64,000 nucleotides of DNA from Gemmobacter sp. 24YEA27 (GTDB taxonomy: Bacteria; Pseudomonadota; Alphaproteobacteria; Rhodobacterales; Rhodobacteraceae): NCBI RefSeq assembly GCF_030052995.1, contig NZ_JASJPW010000001.1, positions 1,850,001-1,914,000 on the forward strand. The letters run 5' to 3'. Shown in pieces: positions 36,983 to 47,730 of the stretch; positions within the stretch are counted from its first letter, which is position 1, and every line of letters starts with the position of its first letter. The notes below the pieces were generated by a model. The model was not told the DNA's origin, ran no database searches, and was given only the letters and a program-made list of their open reading frames with translations. Position numbers and translations under genes: made by a program.

Positions 36983-38473
36983 TTGTCCCGCCCCCACACC
37001 GTTTCCCTGCGGCCAGCCCGCTCGTCCATCCGGTCTTCCGTCCTGACCGGGTTGCGCAACAGCACGATGCTGGCGCTCGCGCTCAGCGCCGGGCTTGCCT
37101 TTACTGCGCCGGCCCCGGTGCTGGCCTTCGGCGCCCCGGATACTTTCGCCGATCTTGCCGAAAAGATCAGCCCTGCGGTGGTCAATATCACAACCTCTTC
37201 CGTGGTCTCGCGCCCCTCGGATGGGGGCCCGATCGTGCCCGAAGGCAGCCCGCTTGAAGATTTCTTCAAGGATTTCGGGGGCAGGGGCAATTCCGGCCCG
37301 CAACGCTCTGAAGCGCTCGGATCGGGTTTCGTGGTCTCGGAAGACGGCTATATCGTCACCAATGATCACGTCATCAAAGGCGCCGATGAGATCACCATCG
37401 AGTTTTTCGGCGGCGATAAACTGCCGGCGAAACTGATCGGCACCGACCCGCAGACCGATATCGCCCTGTTGAAGGTCGAGACGGATAAGCCGCTGGCCTT
37501 CGTGTCCTTCGGCAATTCCGATCTGGCCCGTGTGGGCGACTGGGTGGTCGCGATGGGCAACCCGCTTGGCCAGGGCTTCTCGGTCTCGGCGGGGATTGTT
37601 TCTGCCAGAAACCGTGAGCTTTCGGGTACTTATGACGACTATCTGCAAACCGATGCTGCGATCAACCGCGGCAATTCGGGCGGGCCTTTGTTCAATCTGG
37701 ACGGCCAGGTGATCGGGGTGAACACGGCGATCCTGTCGCCAACCGGCGGCTCGATCGGGATCGGGTTCTCGATGGCCTCGAATGTGGTGACTAAGGTTGT
37801 CGATCAGCTGAAACAATATGGCGAGACGCGGCGCGGCTGGCTGGGGGTGCGCATTCAGGACGTGACCCCGGATATTGCCGAGGCGATGGGGCTGGCCACT
37901 GCCACCGGTGCGCTGGTGACGGATGTGCCGGAGGGCCCTGCCAGAGAGGCGGGCATGATCGCAGGCGACGTGATCCAGCTATTCAACGGTCAGGATGTGA
38001 AAAGCGCCGGCGATCTGACCCGGCGTGTCGCCGATGCGCCGGTGGGCGAGGCGGTTCCGGTCGTGGTGATCCGCGATGGTGGTTCCGAGACGCTGAACGT
38101 GACGCTGGGGCGGCGCGAAGAGGCAGAGCCGAAGACCTATCCGGCCTCGGCCGACCCGCAGGAGGTGCTGCAGGGGCAGCTTGAGATCCTCGGGATGCAG
38201 CTGGAACTGGTGACAGATGCGCTGCGCGATCAGCTTGGCCTGCCGGGTTCGACCGAGGGTCTGGTGGTTGCGGGCATCGATCAGACCTCGGAAGCCTGGA
38301 CCAAGGGGCTGCGCGAGGGCGATGTCATCACCGAAGTCGGCCAGCAGAAAATCGCGCGCGTGCAGGATCTGAAGGACCGGATCGAGGACGCGAAAAAGGC
38401 GGGCCGTAAATCGGTGCTGCTGCGCTTCAGCCGTGGTGGCGATCAGCGCTTCGTGGCCCTGCTGGTGAAGTGA
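36983..38473 (+). CDS. degP: Do-family periplasmic serine protease (DegP/HtrA-like)
   Basis: Periplasmic protease/chaperone. The start is a TTG with AAAGGAGA about 7 nt upstream, giving a 496-residue protein with a signal peptide (MLALALSAGLAFTAPAPVLA). The trypsin-like domain has the full triad: VTNDHVIKG (His), TDIALLKVE (Asp) and INRGNSGGPLFNLDG (Ser). Two PDZ domains follow (GWLGVRIQDVTPDIAEAMGL and GLVVAGIDQTSEAWTKGLRE). It lies downstream of hflKC as in many alphaproteobacteria, all dealing with envelope protein quality, but a terminator separates them. Confidence 0.94.
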   Translation: MSRPHTVSLRPARSSIRSSVLTGLRNSTMLALALSAGLAFTAPAPVLAFGAPDTFADLAEKISPAVVNITTSSVVSRPSDGGPIVPEGSPLEDFFKDFGGRGNSGPQRSEALGSGFVVSEDGYIVTNDHVIKGADEITIEFFGGDKLPAKLIGTDPQTDIALLKVETDKPLAFVSFGNSDLARVGDWVVAMGNPLGQGFSVSAGIVSARNRELSGTYDDYLQTDAAINRGNSGGPLFNLDGQVIGVNTAILSPTGGSIGIGFSMASNVVTKVVDQLKQYGETRRGWLGVRIQDVTPDIAEAMGLATATGALVTDVPEGPAREAGMIAGDVIQLFNGQDVKSAGDLTRRVADAPVGEAVPVVVIRDGGSETLNVTLGRREEAEPKTYPASADPQEVLQGQLEILGMQLELVTDALRDQLGLPGSTEGLVVAGIDQTSEAWTKGLREGDVITEVGQQKIARVQDLKDRIEDAKKAGRKSVLLRFSRGGDQRFVALLVK

Positions 38474-38575
38474 GCCTGGCCCTGAACCGGGCCTGACATC
38501 GGGGCGGCGGGGGAAACCTTGCCGCCTTTTTGCGCGGGCGGGGCCAGCGTCTCAGGGCAAAGCTGCGGGACGCGG

Positions 38576-39851
<1,276 letters not shown>

Positions 39852-39880
39852 CCCCGCATGAGGGGCGTCGACGGGCGGGC

Positions 39881-39949
39881 TAAGATTTTTCAGAAAAAAT
39901 CTTAGAAAATTTCTTAAAAGAAATTTGACCGGAATTCGATGAATTCCGG
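39881..39949 (+). terminator. three consecutive perfect hairpins after the ferredoxin gene
   Basis: TAAGATTTTT/AAAAATCTTA (39881-39904), AAATTTCTT/AAGAAATTT (39907-39926) and CCGGAATTC/GAATTCCGG (39929-39949) follow one another with 2-3 nt between. The first two are almost pure A/T in a GC-rich genome. They could end transcription from both sides (ferredoxin and the opposing gene), but three in a row is more than a terminator needs. Confidence 0.7.
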
Positions 39950-39971
39950 CGCCTCTGGCCGCTGTTGCACC

Positions 39972-40370
39972 TCAGGTCGTCAGTCGCTCGGCCTTCCTGC
40001 GCACCAGGACGCTGCGCAGGTCATGCATCGCAAGCAGCAGGGCATCGGTGACCTCGTCAAGCTGCGCATCACTGGCCTTTGACTGGGCCCATTGCGAGGT
40101 CATGTTCAGATGATCCACGGTGCGCAGGATGTCATCCGTCTCGCGGGCGTCGAGCAGCGCGCGCCGCTTTGCAATCCAGGTGCGGATCGCCTCAAGATCT
40201 GCCTCTGAAAGCTCGCGATCCCCATGTGGCCGGATATTTCCATTCTTCACATTGACGCTGGCGATCTCGTCCAGCTCGATGCGGCGCTGGCGGTTTTCCG
40301 TGTCCACCCGGCAGACCGAGGCCCCATTTTCCCGGATACGAAAGTAATAGGGGGGTAAGCTGTCGGACAT
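39972..40370 (-). CDS. conserved hypothetical protein
   Basis: 132 residues, no signal or membrane segment. It begins MSDSLPPYYFRIRENGASVC and has an Arg/Glu-rich first half (RVDTENRQRRIELDEIASVN, then VKNGNIRPHGDRELSEADLE) followed by helices (LEAIRTWIAKRRALLDARET). The start is set by AGGAA 9 nt before the ATG. It resembles proteins found in other Rhodobacteraceae, but I cannot assign a domain. The NIRPHGDRELS segment may be the functional core. Confidence 0.65.
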   Translation of the reverse strand: MSDSLPPYYFRIRENGASVCRVDTENRQRRIELDEIASVNVKNGNIRPHGDRELSEADLEAIRTWIAKRRALLDARETDDILRTVDHLNMTSQWAQSKASDAQLDEVTDALLLAMHDLRSVLVRRKAERLTT

Positions 40371-40468
40371 GTCGGGACTATTCCTGGCGCCATGGGCAAA
40401 AACCGTCAATCCGGCTGATTTAAGCGCAAATTCCTATAAAAACCAGCCCCTGCTGATGCCCGCCCAAC

Positions 40469-40831
40469 TCAGTCGCGATTGTCGATCACCCGCAGCAAAG
40501 ACCCATCAGGATCGATCAGTGCGAACATTCGCGGCGCACCATCCGGGCGGAAAAAACCGGTGAGGCGCGGGATCCCCTCGGCGGGGAGGCCGAGCTTTTG
40601 CCATTCCCCAAGCAAAGCATCCGGGTCATCCACCCGGATACAGGCCGAGAAACTGCTCTGTGCCGGATCAAGATCAGGCCAGGCAAAAAACTCCAGCTCC
40701 AGTGCGCCCCGTCCGAGGATCATCCAGCCCTCGCTGAAATAGCGCGTGGCAAAGCCAAGCCTGGCATAGAACTCTGCCGTCGCCCGCATATCGCGCGACG
40801 GCAGATTGGCGGTGATCCGGTCCCGGGTCAT
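40469..40831 (-). CDS. VOC family protein (bleomycin-resistance-like)
   Basis: 120-residue glyoxalase/bleomycin-binding fold: RITANLPSRDMRATAEFYAR, LGFATRYFSEGWMILGRGAL, ELEFFAWPDLDPAQSSFSAC and FRPDGAPRMFALIDPDGSLL. This resembles small bleomycin-sequestering proteins and many housekeeping VOC proteins equally; drug binding is not shown. The ATG at 40831 has GGGGGAG just upstream (close spacing); an in-frame ATG 30 nt earlier is possible. Next to aspB on the same strand. Confidence 0.78.
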   Translation of the reverse strand: MTRDRITANLPSRDMRATAEFYARLGFATRYFSEGWMILGRGALELEFFAWPDLDPAQSSFSACIRVDDPDALLGEWQKLGLPAEGIPRLTGFFRPDGAPRMFALIDPDGSLLRVIDNRD

Positions 40832-40877
40832 GGCTCCCCCATGCTGCGCTCCACCGATCATGATCGGAGGTTATCAC

Positions 40878-42125
<1,248 letters not shown>

Positions 42126-42176
42126 TTAAGTTCGCCCCCCCGTTCATACAAGCGATATCAGCAAAGGAGAGGCGTG

Positions 42177-42599
42177 ATGGCGGAAAGCAGCACAGGACGT
42201 GAGCCGGGTGTGGATCTGGCACCCGAGGACTGGTTCTCGGCGGATGTGGCAACCTTTGGCGACCGGCTTGCCGGCGCGCGTGAGGCGGCCGGGCTGAGCC
42301 AGGAAGATCTGGCGCAACGGCTGGGGGTGCGGCTGACCACGCTGCAGGCCTGGGAAGACGATATGGCAGAGCCGCGGGGCAACCGGCTTTCGACGCTGGC
42401 GGGGATGCTGAATGTCTCGCTCGCCTGGCTCCTCACGGCCGAGGGCGACGGGCTGGGCCTGCCGGAGGCGGAGGCAATGCCAGTGGCGCTGAGCGATGCC
42501 CTGGCCGACCTGACGCGGCTCAGGGCAAAGGCGGCGGGGCTTGTGCAGGAGATCGCAACGGTGGAAAAGCGGCTCAGACAGGCTTTGCGGCAGGAGTGA
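42177..42599 (+). CDS. XRE-type helix-turn-helix regulator
   Basis: 140 residues. The HTH lies at about 27-80: FGDRLAGAREAAGLSQEDLA, QRLGVRLTTLQAWEDDMAEP, LSTLAGMLNVSLAWLL. The C-terminal 40 residues are a predicted coiled coil (LTRLRAKAAGLVQEIATVEK) that may dimerise. AAAGGAGA about 8 nt upstream fixes the ATG; the frame continues upstream only as antisense to aspB. It ends 3 bases before sdhE, so the two are co-transcribed. Target unknown; aspB, divergently read, is a candidate. Confidence 0.88.
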   Translation: MAESSTGREPGVDLAPEDWFSADVATFGDRLAGAREAAGLSQEDLAQRLGVRLTTLQAWEDDMAEPRGNRLSTLAGMLNVSLAWLLTAEGDGLGLPEAEAMPVALSDALADLTRLRAKAAGLVQEIATVEKRLRQALRQE

Positions 42600-42602
42600 G
42601 CG

Positions 42603-42896
42603 ATGGTTGCGAAAGAGGGGGCGGTGCCGGGAGAAAGCCATGACGCCCGGCTCCGCCGGATGCGGATGCGCAGCTGGCGCCGTGGCATTAAAGAGATGGA
42701 CCTTGTGTTCGGGCCCTTTGCCGATGCCGGGCTGGCGGGGCTGACGGCGGAAGAGCTGGATCTTTATGACCGGCTTTTATCCGAGAATGATCAGGACCTT
42801 CTGACCTGGGTTCTGGGCACGGTTCCCGCCCCGGACTGGACCGCGCCTTTGCTGCCGCGCATCGCGGATTTTGCGGCGACCCGGCTCGCAGGCTGA
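42603..42896 (+). CDS. sdhE: FAD assembly factor SdhE (succinate dehydrogenase assembly factor 2)
   Basis: 97-residue all-helical protein that helps insert covalent FAD into succinate dehydrogenase. The SdhE core is clear: LRRMRMRSWRRGIKEMDLVF (the Arg-Gly pair in RRGIKEMD contacts the flavoprotein), LTAEELDLYDRLLSENDQDL and LTWVLGTVPAP. Start 3 bases after the XRE gene. Confidence 0.92.
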   Translation: MVAKEGAVPGESHDARLRRMRMRSWRRGIKEMDLVFGPFADAGLAGLTAEELDLYDRLLSENDQDLLTWVLGTVPAPDWTAPLLPRIADFAATRLAG

Positions 42897-42997
42897 TCCT
42901 TTCGCGATAAATCGCGGTAAAATCGTCGCGAGTTTACGGAATGTTTGTGCTTTGTGCTGATTCTGTCTCCGTCTGTTACGTGCGGAGCAAAGTACAA

Positions 42998-43495
42998 ATG
43001 TCCCTCCATCAATCCGTCCTCGATGGATCGCAGAAAGCGTTCCTCTCCTGCTATCTCGACAATCTGGGCCTGGTAGAACGCCTGCACAGATTGCTGCTTG
43101 ATGTCATCAAGGATGAGTTCGAGCGCCTGCGCGTGTTGGAGGTCAACCCGGTCCAGGCCCTGCTCCTGTTCAACATCGGCGAAAACGAGGTGACCGCGGG
43201 CGAGCTGAAAAGCCGCGGTTACTACCAGGGCTCGAATGTCAGCTACAATCTCAAGAAGCTGGTCGATCTTGGCTATATGCACCATCAGCGGTCTGAAATC
43301 GACCGGCGTTCGGTGCGGGTGCGTCTGACGGAAAAGGGCCGGATCCTGCGCAATCAGGTCTCGGACCTGTTCCTGCGCCATGCCGAGGGCCTCGAAAAAC
43401 GCGGTGTGATCGATGTCAGCGGCATGGATGAGATCAATACCTCGCTGCGCCGGATGGAGCGGTTCTGGACCGAACAGATCCGCTATATCTACTGA
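42998..43495 (+). CDS. MarR-family winged-helix regulator, LdtR type
   Basis: 165 residues. The winged helix reads FERLRVLEVNPVQALLLFNI, ENEVTAGELKSRGYYQGSNV, SYNLKKLVDLGYMHHQRSEI and RRSVRVRLTEKGRI. It closely resembles LdtR, which in Liberibacter and relatives controls an L,D-transpeptidase and osmotic tolerance. The L,D-transpeptidase gene at 5.2 kb is a candidate target by analogy only. GGAG lies about 11 nt before the ATG; upstream in-frame starts lack support. Confidence 0.85.
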   Translation: MSLHQSVLDGSQKAFLSCYLDNLGLVERLHRLLLDVIKDEFERLRVLEVNPVQALLLFNIGENEVTAGELKSRGYYQGSNVSYNLKKLVDLGYMHHQRSEIDRRSVRVRLTEKGRILRNQVSDLFLRHAEGLEKRGVIDVSGMDEINTSLRRMERFWTEQIRYIY

Positions 43496-44726
43496 GATAT
43501 CACCTTGCCTGCGGGGATGGCGTCCGGGGCGCACCTCTCCCGGACCGGCGCGAGGACATGGCAGTGAAAGCCGTCCTGCCGCCGTTTATCTCAACGGCCT
43601 GAAGGGCCTCACATTTCCGCAGGGGGCACTTTGCTGGTCGTGCGGGAATGTGGCCTGCTGTCGCAATGCCGCACAGGAAGATAGGATCGTCACGAGGGCT
43701 CCGGATCGTGCAGATCTGGATAATTAAGGTCAAAGCCGGGGCGGTGGGGCCACCGAGGGATCGAGGTGTCTTTGTGGTGCAGTCCAGGCGCGACCTCAAT
43801 GTCGCAGGGCGCGAGTTGCGCCGCCGGATGCGGTTTGCAGAGGACCGAGCAGAGGATCTGCATCAGGCCCACCAGGTTTAACCGTTCCGGCTTGTCCAAT
43901 GGGCCGCCGAAGTCGGGGTGATGCCCCGAAAATCCGCGTCGAGGCTATACGGCGCCACGTTGATCACCTGCCGGGTCCTGCGCGGCGGGAGCCGCGCGGG
44001 GCTGCGGGCCTCACCGGATCGAACGGCTGATGCGGATCATGGTCCTGAAGGCCCGGCCAGGATGCCGGGAAAAGCAAAAGACGTCATCGAGCGCTCGGAC
44101 ATCGCAGATAACATCCACAACCCGGGCATTCAGGCGGACTGACCCCAGCAGAATTGGCAGGCCGGTTTCACCCGCATCGGCGCCGCGAACGGCTGGCACT
44201 GCATCGCAGTTACAACGGACCGTTTGTCAGGAAAATGCCCCTTCTCCCTCTGGCAGGAGATTGTCGGGCGGTCCATGAAGGCGGACACGGCGCCACTCTG
44301 GCCAGGGATGCACTGACAGTGGGGATCGGGCGGCGCAGCCGGCTCGATGCGCTCCTTCATCCTTCGAAAACTGGTGCGTTTCATGGCTAAACAATTTCAA
44401 TGAGGTAACTTCAAAGAAACGGGATACCCTTTCCTCAGAGCCAGGCGGGGAATGTCCGGGAACTGGCTCTGGAAGCCCCACGGAGCCGGGGGCTCAGCTG
44501 GTCGCGCGAAGGAGAGCGTCTTCTCGTCGCCGGAGACAGTACGGACGAACCGGAAGGTCTGCCGAGGCGGCGACGCAGCGCATGCTGGAATGTCCGGTAA
44601 CGCCGAACGCTTTCACGACCCACAGCACTGACAGTCAAAACCCGAACAGTTCCACCCTGCAGAGCGCGAGGCCGGATCAGGAATGGCCTGCCTCGCTGGT
44701 CGCGTCGCCTCCCGCGGGAGGGGGGC
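43496..44726. other. 1.2-kb region without an intact gene
   Basis: No frame here has a credible start, ribosome site and protein-like composition. Part (44012-44320) is a decayed IS3 transposase. The rest may be older debris of the same or other mobile DNA. A GGTGGGGCCACC palindrome lies at 43742-43753. Between 44480 and 44720 I see nothing recognisable. Confidence 0.5.
44012..44320 (+). pseudogene. fossil of an IS3-family transposase OrfB
   Basis: Across shifting frames, pieces line up with the start of IS3 OrfB: RIERLMRIMVLKARPG, SDIADNIHNPGIQAD, PQQNWQAGFTRIGAANGWHC then IAVTTDRLSG, and IVGRSMKADTAPL. These correspond to the RVERLMR helix, the NLLDRxF..xxPNxxW..D..YI entry to the DDE domain and the LFSRRVVGWSM strand. 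Stops and shifts are many, and no inverted ends were found. An alignment against IS3 transposases would settle it. Confidence 0.4.
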
Positions 44727-45194
44727 TCAGTTGGCTTTGCGGCGTGGCAGGAACGGCAAAGGCATCACATGCACGCCGTCTTCCAGCAGTTTCTTTGCCT
44801 CTTCCGGCCTGGCCTCGCCATAGATCGAGCGCTCGGGCGCATCGCCGTCATGGATGCGGCGCGCCTCGGATGCGAAATTCATCCCGACATATTCCGAGTT
44901 CTTTTCGACCTCGCGGCGCAAAACAGCCAGGGCATTTTCGATCTCGGCGCGCGAGGGGACCGGTGACGCAGCAGGGGGGGCTTCGGGCGTGCCCGAAGAC
45001 GGCGTTACCCCGCTGGGTGCAGCCTTGCGGGCGGGGCCAAGCGAGGGGGTCATCAGCGCCTTTTCAACGCGCGCGCTGCCGCAGACCGGGCAGGCGAGGT
45101 GGCCGGCGCGCGACAGGCTGTCAAAGGCCTGGCCGTCGGCGAACCAGCTCTCAAACCCATGGCCTGCCTCGCATTGCAGCGTGTAGCGGATCAT
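44727..45194 (-). CDS. DUF1178 family protein
   Basis: 155 residues. It begins MIRYTLQCEAGHGFESWFAD, with a zinc-ribbon-like pair of cysteines later (HLACPVCGSARVEKALMTPS). The middle is a Pro/Ala-rich linker and the C-terminus is the conserved block LRREVEKNSEYVGMNFASEA, RRIHDGDAPERSIYGEARPE, LLEDGVHVMPLPFLPRRKAN. This matches the alphaproteobacterial DUF1178 family; function unknown. It lies 125 bp downstream of the Nudix gene on the same strand. Confidence 0.88.
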   Translation of the reverse strand: MIRYTLQCEAGHGFESWFADGQAFDSLSRAGHLACPVCGSARVEKALMTPSLGPARKAAPSGVTPSSGTPEAPPAASPVPSRAEIENALAVLRREVEKNSEYVGMNFASEARRIHDGDAPERSIYGEARPEEAKKLLEDGVHVMPLPFLPRRKAN

Positions 45195-45319
45195 TCTTCG
45201 TAATCTCCTGCTGGCCCGGGCCTTTGGTGCCGGGCCATATAGCGGGGAAGCTAGTGTTTCCCGGGCGCGGGTCAAGGCCACTGCCGCCGGATCCTGTCAG
45301 AGCCGGTGCAAGGAGCAGG

Positions 45320-45817
45320 TCAGACCTGACCGCCATCCTGCTTTGTCCCGCTCTGTTTTGAATTGCCAGCCGCGAAGGCAAGGATCAGCTGTTGCAGATC
45401 TGGCTCGTCAACCTTGCGCGCCGCTTTTTCCGGGCTGAACCATTTGCGGCGGCGCTGACGATATTCGGGATATTTGCGGGCAAGGCTGGCGACCCGTACC
45501 GGATAGACCTCGACATCGCAGCGCTGCGCCAGATCGGTGTCGCGGCACAGAACCTTGTCATAGCTGTAATTTCCAACCGGAAACCCATCGGTTGCCCCGG
45601 TCACCCCGGCCTCTTCCCAGGCCTCGGTCAGCGCCGCATCGGCATTGCTGCGATCTGCCATCGGCCAGCCCTTGGGAAGCACCCAGCGGCCGGTGTCTCG
45701 GCTGGTGATCAACAGAATCCGCGTGCCGTCCTTGCTTTCATTCCAGCACAATGCCGCAAGCTGAAGCCTGATTTCCAAATCGGAATCCCGATGCGCTAGC
45801 CTGACCTCTTTGTTCAT
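45320..45817 (-). CDS. Nudix hydrolase
   Basis: 165 residues. The Nudix box reads GWPMADRSNADAALTEAWEE then AGV, with the metal-binding EAWEEAG core (a Thr stands where Arg of RE is usual). The VLPKGWP entry and the later YPVRVASLARKYPEYRQRRR, running into KWFSP, resemble diphosphoinositol polyphosphate/diadenosine polyphosphate hydrolases (the type found in alphaproteobacteria). Substrate not certain. It is upstream of the DUF1178 gene. Confidence 0.88.
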   Translation of the reverse strand: MNKEVRLAHRDSDLEIRLQLAALCWNESKDGTRILLITSRDTGRWVLPKGWPMADRSNADAALTEAWEEAGVTGATDGFPVGNYSYDKVLCRDTDLAQRCDVEVYPVRVASLARKYPEYRQRRRKWFSPEKAARKVDEPDLQQLILAFAAGNSKQSGTKQDGGQV

Positions 45818-46038
45818 ATTATTTACCAGCTACCTTCGCACCCGTTCGGCCGTTGCAGCAAAACCCTGCGGACCCGGGAGTCTGTTATACATATGGTTCA
45901 TTGTGCCTGACGCGCATCGTCCGGCCTATGGCTATATAGAGATTTATCAAGATTTTCTGTCTGTGAGACTAATATGCACAAGATTGTGACGATGTGCCGG
46001 ATCGAAATCCCCGCCCGGGCGGGATGTGGGGTGGGCTG

Positions 46039-46605
46039 ATGCGGGTATTCATCGGGCTGGAAATGCCCGGATCTGTGCGCGAGGCGCTTGTCCTGCAGCA
46101 ATTCCTTCTACCGCTGCAGCGCAGGGTTGCGGCAGAGGACATGCATCTGACGCTACTCTTTTGTGAGGATCTCGCCGACGACCTCGCGGATGCATTGCAT
46201 GTCGCGCTGTCCGATCTGCATCTGCCGGGGTTTGCGCTGTTGCTGGCGGGGCTCGGGCTTTTTGGCGGCACAAAACCGCACAGCGCCTGGGCCGGGGTCG
46301 CGCCCTCTGTGCCGCTGGTCGCTTTGCAGGCTGCGGTCGAGGCGGCCGGGCGGCGCGCCGGGCTTGATCTTCCGCATCGCCGTTTCATGCCACATGTGAC
46401 GCTTGGTCGTTTCAGCCGCCCCGATCCCGCCACGCTGATGCGGCTGGAACGCGGCATCGCGGCCGGGGCGGGCTTTGCTGCCGGCCCCTGGCATGTTGAT
46501 GAGATTGTGCTCTGGCAAAGCGTGCTGACCGCGGGCGGCCCCCGCTATACCGAGCTTGCCCGTTATCCATTTGCGCAGCATCGCCGCCCGCCGCGCGATC
46601 CCTGA
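46039..46605 (+). CDS. thpR: RNA 2',3'-cyclic phosphodiesterase
   Basis: 188-residue 2H phosphoesterase with both catalytic tetrapeptides: DMHLTLLFCED (HxTL) and FMPHVTLGRFSR (HxTL). It opens MRVFIGLEMPGSVREALVLQ and includes FGGTKPHSAWAGVAPS and a closing EIVLWQSVLTAGGPRYTELA. It hydrolyses 2',3'-cyclic phosphates of RNA. The ATG is chosen as the family start; an in-frame upstream extension lacks support. Confidence 0.92.
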   Translation: MRVFIGLEMPGSVREALVLQQFLLPLQRRVAAEDMHLTLLFCEDLADDLADALHVALSDLHLPGFALLLAGLGLFGGTKPHSAWAGVAPSVPLVALQAAVEAAGRRAGLDLPHRRFMPHVTLGRFSRPDPATLMRLERGIAAGAGFAAGPWHVDEIVLWQSVLTAGGPRYTELARYPFAQHRRPPRDP

Positions 46606-46689
46606 CCGCTTCCTTGACAAGTCCGGGGCAGGGGTGCAGCACGGGCAGAGCTTTACACGATCAGTCCAGGACAGAAAGCAGACCTGCCG

Positions 46690-47730
46690 ATGACCCGTTC
46701 CATCACCATTGCCGGCCGCGAGATCGGCCCCGCCCATCCGCCGCTGGTCATCGCCGAAATCGGCATCAATCACGGCGGCGATCTGGATGTCGCGAAAGAG
46801 ATGGTGCGCCTTGCCGCCGGGGCCGGCTGCGAGATGATCAAGCACCAGACCCATATTCTCGAAGACGAGATGACGGAGGAGGCGAAGCAGATCTTCCCGC
46901 CGAATGCCGATGTCTCGATCTGGGAGGTGATGGCGCGCTGTGCCCTGAACCAGAGCGACGAGGCAGAGCTGAAACGCTATACCGAAAGCCTCGGGATGAT
47001 CTGGATCTCGACGCCGTTTTCGCGGGCGGCGGCCGATTTCCTCGAAACCCTCGACGTGCCAGCCTATAAGATCGGCAGCGGAGAGGCCGATAACCTGCCG
47101 CTCATTCGCCATATCGCGAAAAAGGGCAAGCCGGTGATCATGTCGACCGGCATGCAGACCATCGATACGATCCGCGCGAGCGTGGATATTCTGGATGCCT
47201 CGGGCGTGCCCTATGCGCTGCTGGAATGCACCAATCTTTACCCGAGCCCGCCGGAGATCGTATCTTTGCGCGGTGTGACCGAGCTGCAAGACGCCTTCCC
47301 GAACGCGGTTGTCGGCTTTTCCGACCATTCCATCGGGCCGGAAATGGCACTGGCAAGCGTAGCGCTTGGTGCCACGATCCTCGAACGCCATTATACGGAT
47401 TCGCGCTACCGCAAGGGCCCGGACATCATCAATTCGATGGACCCGGCCGAGCTGCGCCTGCTGATCGACCGTTCGAAAGAGATCTGGATCGCGGCAAACA
47501 ACCCGAAGCAACGCTCGGCGCCGGAAGAGGATGTCTACCGTTTCGCGCGCGGCTCGGTCGTGGCGGATCGTGACCTGCCGGAAGGCCATGTGATCCATGA
47601 GATCGATATCTGGGCGCGGCGCCCGGGCTCGGGCGAGATCCCGGCCTATGACTTTGACAGGCTGATCGGCAAGCGTCTGACGCGCGCGGTCACGCGCAAT
47701 ACCCAGCTGAAATGGAGCGATCTGGCGTGA
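46690..47730 (+). CDS. neuB: N-acetylneuraminate/nonulosonate synthase (NeuB family)
   Basis: Condenses a six-carbon amino sugar with phosphoenolpyruvate to a nine-carbon nonulosonic acid. The TIM-barrel domain shows VIAEIGINHGGDLDVAKEMV, MIKHQTHILEDE, STPFSRAAADFLETLDVPAY, KIGSGEADNLPLI and VGFSDHSIGPEMALASVALG. From about residue 275 there is an antifreeze-like SAF domain (FARGSVVADRDLPEGHVIHE). 346 residues. Coupled to neuC by a 4-base overlap. Whether the product is sialic, legionaminic or another acid cannot be told from this gene alone. Confidence 0.92.
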   Translation: MTRSITIAGREIGPAHPPLVIAEIGINHGGDLDVAKEMVRLAAGAGCEMIKHQTHILEDEMTEEAKQIFPPNADVSIWEVMARCALNQSDEAELKRYTESLGMIWISTPFSRAAADFLETLDVPAYKIGSGEADNLPLIRHIAKKGKPVIMSTGMQTIDTIRASVDILDASGVPYALLECTNLYPSPPEIVSLRGVTELQDAFPNAVVGFSDHSIGPEMALASVALGATILERHYTDSRYRKGPDIINSMDPAELRLLIDRSKEIWIAANNPKQRSAPEEDVYRFARGSVVADRDLPEGHVIHEIDIWARRPGSGEIPAYDFDRLIGKRLTRAVTRNTQLKWSDLA

